A program made the position numbers and the translations under genes. From NCBI GenBank assembly GCA_023388195.1, contig JAEWGR010000039.1, positions 1-16,151 on the forward strand: DNA of 16,151 nt, given 5' to 3'. Below, piece after piece: positions 7,569 through 13,844 of this stretch (position 1 is its first letter; every line of letters starts with the position of its first letter). The stretch comes from Bacillota bacterium (GTDB lineage: Bacteria; Bacillota; Negativicutes; Sporomusales; Sporomusaceae). Below the pieces are notes generated by a model, which was not told the DNA's origin, ran no database searches, and worked only from the letters and a program-made list of their open reading frames with translations.

Positions 7569-7679
7569 TCAGCAAGCCTTCTCAATCGCCTCCCAGCTCC
7601 AGGTTACCCGATGATTCTCTGTTTCAAAAAGAAGATTACCGGTAAGTAAATAATGACTCAAGAGAACCGTCCCCTTGAG
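7569..7679 (-). pseudogene. Possible protein-coding remnant inside the repeat pair
   Basis: On the minus strand an open frame runs from within copy B to a TGA at 7569-7571. It includes TGNLLFETENHRVTWSWE followed by AIEKAC. The residue pattern looks like the C-terminal end of a real protein, but it has no proper start or ribosome binding site and I do not recognise the family. It could be a decayed gene end carried between the repeats, or chance. Confidence 0.2.
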
Positions 7680-7682
7680 TCA
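7654..7682 (-). repeat. 29-bp palindromic repeat, copy B
   Basis: This is the same 29-bp unit as copy A in the reverse orientation: on the minus strand it reads TGACTCAAGGGGACGG then TTCTCTTGAGTCA. It lies 20 bases past the stop of the unknown 92-codon gene, so it could fold as a hairpin at that transcript's 3' end. Confidence 0.9.
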
Positions 7683-7702
7683 CTTCTAGTTATTTGTGGT
7701 GT

Positions 7703-7981
7703 TTAGTTGATTTCTTCAATTGACTCAACCTGGAACATGCAGGACCCGGCCTCATTGAGAAGCTGCCTGAGCTTTGCCTTGTCGACAGCCGCTGGCGCCT
7801 GGATGTCAACAACAGCCTGTCCAACCTGCTGCGGGACTGATTTTGCCGCCTTCAGGCTCAGGCCGGCCAATTCACTGACAGACCCGCGGATGTGACTGAT
7901 TATTTCGTCTGCCGTCCGGTCCGTATTGCCGAATACAATCCGTAAACGGCCTGTCTGATCTTTTTGCAATTCTTGATTCAT
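7703..7981 (-). CDS. Small protein of unknown function
   Basis: The product has 92 residues and I do not recognise it. ATG 7981 sits 7 bases after AGGAGG (7989-7994); a GTG one codon upstream is too close to it. Predicted secondary structure by eye is strand (RLRIVFG), long helix (TADEIISHIRGSVSELAGLSL), strand (VGQAVVDIQA), helix (DKAKLRQLLNEAG), strand (CMFQVESIEEI). That order resembles small ferredoxin-like folds such as ACT or metal-chaperone domains, but there is no CxxC metal site. There is no signal peptide or membrane helix. The good ribosome binding site and non-random residue pattern argue for a real gene. It lies between repeat copies B and C, downstream of the transporter gene on the same strand. 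Confidence 0.65.
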   Translation of the reverse strand: MNQELQKDQTGRLRIVFGNTDRTADEIISHIRGSVSELAGLSLKAAKSVPQQVGQAVVDIQAPAAVDKAKLRQLLNEAGSCMFQVESIEEIN

Positions 7982-8037
7982 CACATTTCCTCCTAAAATA
8001 GCACTTTACTTGTTATTTTGCTCACAACAACTGCTTT

Positions 8038-8048
8038 TGACTCAAGGG
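8038..8048 (+). repeat. Truncated copy of the palindromic repeat
   Basis: TGACTCAAGGG repeats the first 11 bases of the 29-bp unit and then diverges. It lies 17 bases before full copy C in the same orientation, so it looks like a partial tandem duplication or a deletion remnant. Confidence 0.6.
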
Positions 8049-8054
8049 TGACTC

Positions 8055-8083
8055 TGACTCAAGGGGACGGTTCTCCTGAGTCA
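8055..8083 (+). repeat. 29-bp palindromic repeat, copy C, forming the end of a gene
   Basis: The unit TGACTCAAGGGGACGG followed by TTCTCCTGAGTCA is identical to copy A except for one base. On the minus strand it encodes the last residues (DSGEPSP) and the TGA stop of the EamA transporter, so the repeat has become part of that gene. Confidence 0.9.
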
Positions 8084-8925
8084 ATGGATTTGTATACTAC
8101 AATACCAATGATAAGCAAACCGCCGATAATTTCTCTTGCTGTTGGTATCTCCTGCAGCAACAGCACCGCAAAAATAATGCCATATACCGGCTCCAGGCAG
8201 GAAATAATACCGGCAGTCTGAGTCTTAATGCTCTTTAGACCACTAATAAACAGGGTATGCGAAACACCGGTGAACACGATACCTAACAGCAGCAGCCAAA
8301 GGATGTCATTAGCCTGCACCGAGGACTGCTGGTAGAGGAGAATAACCGGCAAAAGCAAAACGGCCGCTGCTGCCTGCTCGTAGAAGGCAATAACCAAACT
8401 GGGGTATTCGCCGGCAAATTTCCGGTTAAGCATTGATAAAACAGCATAGGTGAAACCGGAAATACTTCCCCATATAACGCCCTGAGTAATCGTATTATTC
8501 AATTGAAATTCGGGAATTACCAGCATTACCCCCAAAAGGGTAAGAAAAGCAGCCAGTATATCGGCAAACCTGATTCTTTCTTTAAGAAAATATGGCTCTA
8601 GAAAGGTTACAAAAACAGGGAAGGTGGAAAACGTAAGCAAGCCGATGGCAACAGTGGACAGCTGGATAGACAGAAAAAAAGTCACCCAGTGGATTGCCAG
8701 AATCATACCCATAACGGCCAAATAAACATAATGCTGCCGCTGATTCAGTTTGATGCTTTTCCGGCGATAAGCCAGCAGCAATAATAAAAAAACACTGGCA
8801 AAAAACACCCTGCCCAATACAATGAGGCCGGCCGGCAAAGCCACCAATTTCCCAAATAGGCCAGATAATCCAAACAATAAAATCGCTATGTGAATTTGTA
8901 ATAAATCAATTCTTTGGGCTTGCAT
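8059..8925 (-). CDS. EamA/DMT-family transporter
   Basis: The 288-residue product has about ten hydrophobic helices in two similar halves, the layout of drug/metabolite transporters with two EamA repeats. Typical features are the conserved ends of each half: FPVFVTFLEPYFLKERI in the first and SCLEPVYGIIFAVLLLQE in the second, each with a Glu-Pro in the penultimate helix and a charged E after the last. Members export or import amino acids, sugars or other metabolites; the substrate cannot be read here. GGAG (8933-8936) lies 7 bases before the ATG. The last seven codons and stop come from repeat copy C. Upstream on the same strand is a GNAT gene, about 70 bases away. Confidence 0.87.
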   Translation of the reverse strand: MQAQRIDLLQIHIAILLFGLSGLFGKLVALPAGLIVLGRVFFASVFLLLLLAYRRKSIKLNQRQHYVYLAVMGMILAIHWVTFFLSIQLSTVAIGLLTFSTFPVFVTFLEPYFLKERIRFADILAAFLTLLGVMLVIPEFQLNNTITQGVIWGSISGFTYAVLSMLNRKFAGEYPSLVIAFYEQAAAAVLLLPVILLYQQSSVQANDILWLLLLGIVFTGVSHTLFISGLKSIKTQTAGIISCLEPVYGIIFAVLLLQEIPTAREIIGGLLIIGIVVYKSIDSGEPSP

Positions 8926-8994
8926 GTAGTTGCTCCAATTAACCTCGCCGCACGACCTTGGCAGCAGAATCCAGGCTCGATAAGCGGTCAGCTG

Positions 8995-9570
8995 TCACCG
9001 TATTCCTCTTGCCTTGTGCCAGTCTGACCGCAGGATGGCATATTGTTTAACATCCCAGTACCGCCCTTGAGCGAACAGCCGCTCACGGGCAATTCCTTCA
9101 AAAGTCATACCCGCTTTTTGCATAACCCGGCCTGACTGCTCATTGGGCAAAGCGTGAATACACTCAATACGGTTAAACATCAGCTCATTAAAAGCAAATT
9201 GCAATAACCGGCCGACGGCCTCAGGCATAAGACCGGCTCCCCAATAGCGGCGGCCTGACACATAGCCGACGGCTGCCTGATTGTTTTTCCTGTCGACCTG
9301 GGGAAAACCAAGGGTGCCGATGAGATTACCCGTTGCCCGCAGAATAATCCCCCAGTCCCCGGCCTCATCTCTTTGATACCGGTCTAGTGTAGAATGTATA
9401 AAAGCCAGCGAATCTGCCACCGTCCTATGGGTTGGCCAGGACATATATTTCGTTACTTCCTGATCTGAGGCATACGCAAAAACCGCTTCTGCATCTTCAG
9501 GCCCAAGCCTTCGCAACAGCAACCGTTTTGTTGCCAACTCTGGAGTATTCCGAAAAAAAAGTTCACCCAT
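8995..9570 (-). CDS. RimJ/RimL-type GNAT N-acetyltransferase
   Basis: The product is a 191-residue cytoplasmic acetyl-CoA-dependent acetyltransferase. The start ELATKRLLLRRLGPEDAEAV is typical of the RimJ/RimL group. The acetyl-CoA loop is GRRYWGAGLMPEAV (107-120), and the late NEQSGRVMQKAGMTFEGI stretch (143-160) is the group's usual motif. The group acetylates N-terminal or side-chain amines of proteins or small molecules; the substrate is unknown. ATG 9570 is preferred over a GTG two codons upstream because AAAGGCGGGG is correctly spaced only for the ATG. A 250-base leader full of hairpins precedes it, including an intrinsic terminator at 9667-9711, so expression is probably attenuated. 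Confidence 0.85.
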   Translation of the reverse strand: MGELFFRNTPELATKRLLLRRLGPEDAEAVFAYASDQEVTKYMSWPTHRTVADSLAFIHSTLDRYQRDEAGDWGIILRATGNLIGTLGFPQVDRKNNQAAVGYVSGRRYWGAGLMPEAVGRLLQFAFNELMFNRIECIHALPNEQSGRVMQKAGMTFEGIARERLFAQGRYWDVKQYAILRSDWHKARGIR

Positions 9571-9587
9571 TGTCACCCCGCCTTTCT

Positions 9588-9600
9588 ATCACCGAGTGAT
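9588..9600 (-). other. Small hairpin just before the GNAT ribosome binding site
   Basis: ATCAC and GTGAT pair around a 3-base loop. On the minus strand the hairpin ends two bases before AAAGGCGGGG. A second hairpin, CACTGC/GCAGTG with a 7-base loop, lies at 9625-9643. Both belong to the structured leader of the downstream GNAT gene. Confidence 0.4.
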
Positions 9601-9657
9601 GTTGCCAACCCCTTCCCACGCTGCCACTGCCGGCAATGCAGTGTAAAACCCAGTCCA

Positions 9658-9763
9658 GGTGATGCAAACAAAGAAAACCCCGCACAATCACAGTCCTGTG
9701 ACTCCGCGGGGCTGCTCCCTACGTGTAAGGCTTGCTAAGCCTCTGTGCAGCTCCAGCATCACC
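9658..9763 (-). ncRNA. Structured leader RNA, candidate attenuator of unknown class
   Basis: GGTGATGC and GCATCACC (9658-9665 and 9756-9763) form a perfect 8-bp closing stem. On the minus strand GGAGCTGC (9754-9747) can pair fully with GCAGCCCC (9715-9708), counting one G-U pair, around an inner 6-bp AGGCTT/AAGCCT hairpin (9728-9742). The terminator (9678-9711) uses the same bases 9708-9711, so the two folds compete. The order 5' domain, antiterminator, terminator, U-tract, gene is that of a riboswitch or attenuator. I compared it from memory with T-box, glycine, THF, ZTP, SAM, fluoride and c-di-GMP classes and saw no match. Confidence 0.5.
9667..9711 (-). terminator. Intrinsic terminator in the GNAT leader
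   Basis: CCCCGC (9678-9683) pairs with GCGGGG (9706-9711). Inside, CACA/TGTG form a second stem after an unpaired 4x4 internal loop. On the minus strand a U-rich tail (TTTTCTTTGTTT) follows. It lies downstream of one GNAT gene and upstream of the next, so it either ends the first transcript or attenuates the second. Confidence 0.75.
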
Positions 9764-9825
9764 ACTGTTATGCACACTCACCTTAAAAATATTTTTACAT
9801 ATAATTTCCAGAAAGTCAATATCGA

Positions 9826-10338
9826 TTACTGTCCAATATTGCAAGAGCAGATGCAGATATCTGCTCTTCCCTGAAAGCCTATATGTTCCCAAAAAGCCAG
9901 CCCCTGGCGGTTACCGGCCAGAACAAACAAATGACACTTGGCAATACCGGCTGCCTTAAGCTGGGCTAAACACCGTTCAACCAGGGCCCGTCCGATTCCC
10001 TGGCGCCGGCAGCCGGGCCGTACTGCCAGATGATAGATAAACCCTCGCCGCCCGTCATGGCCGCACAGGCATGTGCCAATCAGCTCTGTTCCCGCTTCGG
10101 CGATAAAACTTTGCCTGTCGTTCCGGCTGAGAAACAGACCAATATTCGCGGCAGAATCAGCCTCGCTCAAGCCCAGTCCCGGTGTTTCCTGCCAGAGGTG
10201 CAGGGCCGCTTCATAATCTGACGGCATAAATGGCCGTATATTATATTGACTGAAAACGCTCCCCTCCTGACATGCCTGCTGATAATCCAGCCACCATGCA
10301 AACACCCCGTATGTCACTAAAAAATTGGGTACAGACAA
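9826..10338 (-). CDS. GNAT N-acetyltransferase, start uncertain
   Basis: The GNAT fold begins near residue 33 of the open frame with NIRPFMPSDYEAALHLW. It continues through YHLAVRPGCRRQGIGRALV (102-120), which holds the acetyl-CoA loop RRQGIGRA, to NRQGLAFWEHIGF (143-155). The substrate is unknown. The start is a problem: homologues usually begin with Met just before NIRP, but here that position is TAT, and the strong AGGAGGGG at 10261-10268 has no in-frame ATG, GTG or TTG at a useful distance. The coordinate given is the outermost TTG, which has no ribosome binding site. A 10-bp hairpin (9843-9852 with 9859-9868) lies in the last codons. The gene follows the dehydrogenase gene on the same strand by 38 bases. 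Confidence 0.65.
   Translation of the reverse strand: MSVPNFLVTYGVFAWWLDYQQACQEGSVFSQYNIRPFMPSDYEAALHLWQETPGLGLSEADSAANIGLFLSRNDRQSFIAEAGTELIGTCLCGHDGRRGFIYHLAVRPGCRRQGIGRALVERCLAQLKAAGIAKCHLFVLAGNRQGLAFWEHIGFQGRADICICSCNIGQ
9843..9868. other. 10-bp hairpin at the end of a GNAT gene
   Basis: AAGAGCAGAT and ATCTGCTCTT pair perfectly around a 6-base loop inside the last codons of the GNAT gene. No U-tract follows on either strand, so it is not a standard terminator. It could protect the 3' end of the transcript. Confidence 0.4.
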
Positions 10339-10376
10339 AATTTATACATGGGCAAAACGGCGGGGCCGCAGCAACG

Positions 10377-11339
10377 TTAGCCGACTAACCCGACAGAGCG
10401 CAGCACCTGAGTAATACTAGCCGCACTCTTGTGCAGCTTTTCTTCTTCGGCTGCCAGGAGGGGCACGTTAAGCCTTCTGGCTACCCCCTCGGCAGTAATC
10501 TGGCAGGGAAGGCTCAAGGCGACCTGACTCAACCCGTAATCTCCCGTCAGGGTTGTCGACACAGGAAAAATACTGCCTTCATTGTACAGCACCGACCGGG
10601 CCAGCCGGCAAGCGACCATCGCAATGCCGGAGTTGGTGCAGCCTTTGAAATTGAGAACAGCATAAGCCACACTCACAACCTCCGCCGCTATTTTTTCCCG
10701 GTCCAGCGGCTCTGCCGGCTGGAAATATTCATCCAGGCGGTCACTGGGGATGCCGGCCACATTGACGAGGCTCCACGCCGGAAAAGCGGAGTTGCCGTGT
10801 TCGCCCAGCATATAGCCATGAACATTCTTGGGGTCCACAGCATATTTATTGGCCAGAATCCGCCGGAGCCGGGCCGTTTCCAGAGTTGTCCCGGTGCCGA
10901 ACACTTTATGGCGGGGATAATCAAACAGGTTCTGGGCACAATACAGGGTTATATCCAACGGATTCGTGATCATAATAATAATTGCGTCTCTTGTATATTT
11001 CGTTATAGAGGTCATGACATCCTTAATCACCTGGACATTTCTGTCAGCCAGCAGCAGGCGGTCTGTTTTCTCACCAGGCAAGATGCTGGGACCGGCAGCG
11101 ACAATTATCACCTGGGCATCCTTGCATTCCTCGTAGCCGCCGGCATGAATATGTACGTTCGGGCTATAGGTATACGGGGTGCCGTGGCTGGCATCCATGG
11201 CTTCGCCAATTGCCTTTTTTTCAATGATATCGATAAGCGCAATGTCTGAGGCCAGGTTAAAAGACAACGCACAATTCAATACCGCTGAACCCACATGGCC
11301 TACACCAACGATGGCCAGCTTATTTTTTGCACAATTCAT
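10377..11339 (-). CDS. L-lactate/L-2-hydroxyisocaproate dehydrogenase family protein
   Basis: The protein has 320 residues, the usual LDH length. It has the NAD loop VGVGHVG (11-17), D37 for NAD over NADP, N126 in ITNPLD, the substrate arginine R157 in GTTLETARLRR and the catalytic H181 in GEHGNSAFP. Three positions differ from typical LDH: the specificity residue before PGE is Ile rather than Gln (lactate) or Arg (malate), the relay aspartate is Glu154, and GEHGD is GEHGN. GEHGNS is also found in Lactobacillus L-2-hydroxyisocaproate dehydrogenase, so a bulkier 2-keto acid is a plausible substrate. GGAGG lies 8 bases before the ATG. It heads a same-strand run with the GNAT gene 38 bases away. 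Confidence 0.85.
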   Translation of the reverse strand: MNCAKNKLAIVGVGHVGSAVLNCALSFNLASDIALIDIIEKKAIGEAMDASHGTPYTYSPNVHIHAGGYEECKDAQVIIVAAGPSILPGEKTDRLLLADRNVQVIKDVMTSITKYTRDAIIIMITNPLDITLYCAQNLFDYPRHKVFGTGTTLETARLRRILANKYAVDPKNVHGYMLGEHGNSAFPAWSLVNVAGIPSDRLDEYFQPAEPLDREKIAAEVVSVAYAVLNFKGCTNSGIAMVACRLARSVLYNEGSIFPVSTTLTGDYGLSQVALSLPCQITAEGVARRLNVPLLAAEEEKLHKSAASITQVLRSVGLVG

Positions 11340-11488
11340 ACTCCATACCTCCAGTATATAATTTAGTTAATTAACCTGAGTACTACCAGTTAATACTTCT
11401 TGTGTAAACACGAATATCCTCTAAATGGCCTGCCCCACTATAACCCGGAAAAAAATTGGAAATGATAACTACATATGGAGGCATAGCT
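11340..11488. promoter_or_regulatory. Divergent promoter region with a GTGT-AA-ACAC palindrome
   Basis: This segment separates the dehydrogenase gene (minus) from the cytochrome b/molybdopterin gene (plus). GTGTAAACAC (11402-11411) is a perfect 10-bp palindrome near the middle. AT-rich TATATA lies at 11354-11360 near the dehydrogenase start. I see no full-consensus promoter on either strand. The palindrome could be an operator, but it does not match the spacing of Rex, Fnr or Crp sites. Confidence 0.35.
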
Positions 11489-12664
11489 ATGAATAAAAAA
11501 ATTGTGGACTTGCATTTCCTGCACAGCCTGGTGACAGGGGGATTAATACTTACCGGCCTGATTTTGTACAGTCAGTTCCTACGGGGAATACTATCGGCTC
11601 TCCGGGATTATGTACGTGACCTGCATATTTTTGCCGGGCTTTTATTTAGCGTCACACTTATTGCCTATTGCGTTATTTTGACAAAGACCTGGGGCAAACT
11701 CGCCGGCCGGTCTAACAGAAAAATGCTGAATCTGGCCGCAATTTCACTGGCCGCCGGCATCGCCTTAACCGGTATTATGATCTTTACCCATACCGATTTG
11801 CTGAATTCATCAGGTATCTCAGCACTCAGTCTGCACAGAGTGTTTGTAGTAATAGGCATCCCGGCTGCACTCTGTCACGCAGTTACCTGCTGGTTTTCCC
11901 CAACAAGGCCGGCCGTTATGGGCGGATCTGACAGTGGCGATAGAGGTTTCCTCAGCAGCAGAAGAATGTTTATTCGATGGACGGCTTCTGCCGGTGCTTT
12001 ATTCAGTGGCCTGATATTGGCGAAATGGTTTCTTTTTAATCAGGATACTACGCAGCCTGGGGTAAAGGGTAAATACAAAGACTGCAATCAAATGGACCCG
12101 CAGCCGGTGCCGTCACTTGGCTCAGTTCCCCCCATTGGCGGCGGTTATCAAGGACGCTTCGAGGTCTTCACCGTTACGCCGATTCCCTGTACGACCTCCG
12201 CCAGCTGGCAATTCAGGGTCTATGGCTTAGTGGATACCCCCCTGACTCTGACCTGGGAAAAGTTTCTCGCTATCCCACGCCAGGTGCAGGTTAGTGATTT
12301 TTATTGCATTACCGGCTGGACTGTAACCCATTGTACCTTTGAGGGAATTCCGCTGTCCCGGCTGCTGGCTCAGGCCGGCTTACAACCCGCCGCCCAGTAT
12401 GTTAAATTCTATTCAGGTGACCGGGTCTATACAAGTGCATTAAGCCTGGAGCAGGCACTGATGAACGATGTCATGGTGGCCGTGTTAATTGATGGAGAGC
12501 CCATTCCCTCTGACCTGGGCGGCCCGGCACGGTTACTCATCCCCCAAATGTACGCCTATAAGGGAGTCAAATGGTTAAATGCCATCGAATTAATTCAGGA
12601 GCCACATATCGGCTACTGGGAGAGCAGAGGCTATGAAAACGACGCCTGGGTAAAGCGACGGTAA
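11489..12664 (+). CDS. Cytochrome b-like membrane domain fused to a YedY-type molybdopterin oxidoreductase
   Basis: The product has 391 residues. ATG 11489 is chosen because ATGGAGG lies 7 bases before it. Residues 9-30, 44-65, 81-101 and 113-135 form four helices with H12, H46, H116 and H130 near helix ends, suited to b-heme binding. A cytoplasmic loop with the twin-arginine motif SRRMFIR (157-163) precedes a fifth helix (164-183). Residues about 225-380 are a sulfite oxidase/YedY (MsrP)-type Mo-pterin domain; the likely Mo ligand is C273 in DFYCITGW, followed by CTFEGIPLSRLL. The predicted topology places this domain outside the membrane. The likely role is reduction or oxidation of a small molecule or methionine sulfoxide with electrons through the heme domain. 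In E. coli the two parts are separate proteins, MsrP and MsrQ. Confidence 0.83.
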   Translation: MNKKIVDLHFLHSLVTGGLILTGLILYSQFLRGILSALRDYVRDLHIFAGLLFSVTLIAYCVILTKTWGKLAGRSNRKMLNLAAISLAAGIALTGIMIFTHTDLLNSSGISALSLHRVFVVIGIPAALCHAVTCWFSPTRPAVMGGSDSGDRGFLSSRRMFIRWTASAGALFSGLILAKWFLFNQDTTQPGVKGKYKDCNQMDPQPVPSLGSVPPIGGGYQGRFEVFTVTPIPCTTSASWQFRVYGLVDTPLTLTWEKFLAIPRQVQVSDFYCITGWTVTHCTFEGIPLSRLLAQAGLQPAAQYVKFYSGDRVYTSALSLEQALMNDVMVAVLIDGEPIPSDLGGPARLLIPQMYAYKGVKWLNAIELIQEPHIGYWESRGYENDAWVKRR

Positions 12665-12797
12665 AATACTCCTGATAGAATTCGCACACTTCTCCGTGTG
12701 ATCTTCTTGGCGGTTCAGAGCTTCTTCACTGATTTAATTTTAAGCTGATATAGTTACTATTTCAATAAATTTGCACAATATTTACATACCCATACAA
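12665..12797. other. Intergenic region, no gene seen
   Basis: AT-rich sequence between convergent genes. The only structure is a small CACAC/GTGTG hairpin at 12685-12700, not followed by a T-run, so probably not a terminator. Confidence 0.4.
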
Positions 12798-12829
12798 AAT
12801 CAGGCTGCCGGCAGACAGGCAGCCTGATT
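12798..12829. terminator. Bidirectional terminator between convergent genes
   Basis: AATCAGGCTGCC (12798-12809) pairs perfectly with GGCAGCCTGATT (12818-12829) around an 8-base loop. The minus-strand tail starts TTTTG-like after the AATC/GATT pairing and the plus-strand tail is CATTTATCC; both tails are modest. Position between convergent genes supports use in both directions. Confidence 0.75.
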
Positions 12830-12872
12830 CATTTATCCTATTTATACCTAGATAAATCGTGGTTGTTTCCCC

Positions 12873-13751
12873 CTATACCCTTTCTGTATTCCGGGAACGA
12901 AGCAGTGAAATATCTTTACCATCTATAACCCGGGTAAGGGTTTGTAAAAGTTCATCCTTGCCATCAGGCAACACATTATCCAGATAGATACAATTAGAGG
13001 GATGTATTGAGGTAATGCCCGTATTTTTTAACGCCATACCCCGAATCATTAGCCGCATTTCCTCTAATACTTCCATATCTGTTGGAACTTCGAACTCCCC
13101 TCTTTGCATTTTTTCATAAAGTTCGGTTCCCGGTTGTACAATTATGGTCAACATTCCAATGTAATCCGGTTGTATCTGATTGCAAATCTGCGCCGTATTC
13201 CGGGCATGGGCCTCCGCTTGCGGAGTTCTTCCGGCCAACCCCAAAATTACGGTAATAAACAGGTTGATCCCGGCCTGCCTGACCTTTTTCCCGGCCTGCA
13301 CCATGGCCTGAACGCTAACCCCCTTGTGAATCGCCTGCAGAGTTTCCTCATCGCCACTTTCTACCCCCAGATGCGCCTCAACCAAGCCATGTTTTTGCAG
13401 TTCCTGCAATTCGCTCAGCGTTTTACTCAGTATACTGGCGGCACTGGCGTAAACACCCACATAGGTAAGACCGGGAAAGGCAGCATAGAGATGTTGTAAA
13501 ATCGTTATTAAATCCTTGGCCGGCATAGTCAAGGCATCACCATCAGCAAGGAATATCTTGTTCACATCACCGTAATGTTCTTTCGCAAGCTCAATATCTG
13601 CCAGAATCTCATTGAGTTCACGGACACGGTATTGCTTGTCTTTATACATATAGCAAAATGTGCATTGATTATGACTGCACCCGATCGTACACTGCAGGAT
13701 ATAATCATCCCCGGCTATATGGGGGCTGTAAATATTGCCTTCGTATCGCAC
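12873..13751 (-). CDS. Radical SAM protein of unknown reaction
   Basis: The product has 292 residues. The cluster motif is TIGCSHNQCTFCYMYKDK with C25, C30 and C33, so the spacing is CX4CX2C; C21 is a further cysteine. Later motifs fit the radical SAM barrel: IFLADGDALT (66-75, the GGE-like strand), HLGVESGDEETL (127-138) and TVILGLAGRT (167-176). The overall look is that of Elp3/HemN-like radical SAM proteins of anaerobes that use the GCSxNxCxFC motif, and no specific reaction can be assigned. The start is GTG with GGGAGAGGG just upstream. A 9-bp hairpin (13768-13794) lies immediately before that ribosome binding site. The gene lies about 93 bases downstream of mobB on the same strand. Confidence 0.85.
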   Translation of the reverse strand: MRYEGNIYSPHIAGDDYILQCTIGCSHNQCTFCYMYKDKQYRVRELNEILADIELAKEHYGDVNKIFLADGDALTMPAKDLITILQHLYAAFPGLTYVGVYASAASILSKTLSELQELQKHGLVEAHLGVESGDEETLQAIHKGVSVQAMVQAGKKVRQAGINLFITVILGLAGRTPQAEAHARNTAQICNQIQPDYIGMLTIIVQPGTELYEKMQRGEFEVPTDMEVLEEMRLMIRGMALKNTGITSIHPSNCIYLDNVLPDGKDELLQTLTRVIDGKDISLLRSRNTERV

Positions 13752-13767
13752 AATAACCCTCTCCCTA

Positions 13768-13794
13768 AACAGCAGCCGCTAAGGTGCTGCTGTT
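13768..13794. other. 9-bp hairpin before the radical SAM gene
   Basis: AACAGCAGC and GCTGCTGTT pair perfectly around a 9-base loop. On the minus strand the hairpin ends directly at GGGAGAGGG, the ribosome binding site. It has no U-tract. It could limit mRNA decay or modulate translation of the radical SAM gene. Confidence 0.45.
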
Positions 13795-13844
13795 GCAACC
13801 CCCGGCGGCGCTGACGGTATTAATAAGGCGCAGACAGCCTGCTT

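Larger units (their letters stand above)
7457..7682. mobile_element. MITE-like element bounded by inverted 29-bp repeats
   Basis: Copies A and B face each other at the two ends of a 226-bp segment whose interior (7486-7653) has no complete gene. A third half-like TGACTCATTTTTTC lies inside at 7555-7568. This is the form of a small non-autonomous element or a REP doublet. From memory, repeats with a GGGGACGGTTCT core are scattered in Firmicute genomes, often near Y1 (RAYT-type) transposases; no transposase is present here. No clear target-site duplication is visible. Confidence 0.5.

Noticed and set aside
9571..9825. T-box leader ahead of the GNAT gene
   Set aside because: No UGGNACC antiterminator bulge or specifier stem is visible.
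10431..11249. 272-codon plus-strand frame opposite the dehydrogenase gene
   Set aside because: It is the antisense shadow of a gene with all LDH-fold motifs.
11400..11414. TTGTGTAAACACGAA as a Rex, Crp or Fnr site
   Set aside because: The half-sites are too close together for any of these consensus operators; only the GTGTAAACAC palindrome is kept.
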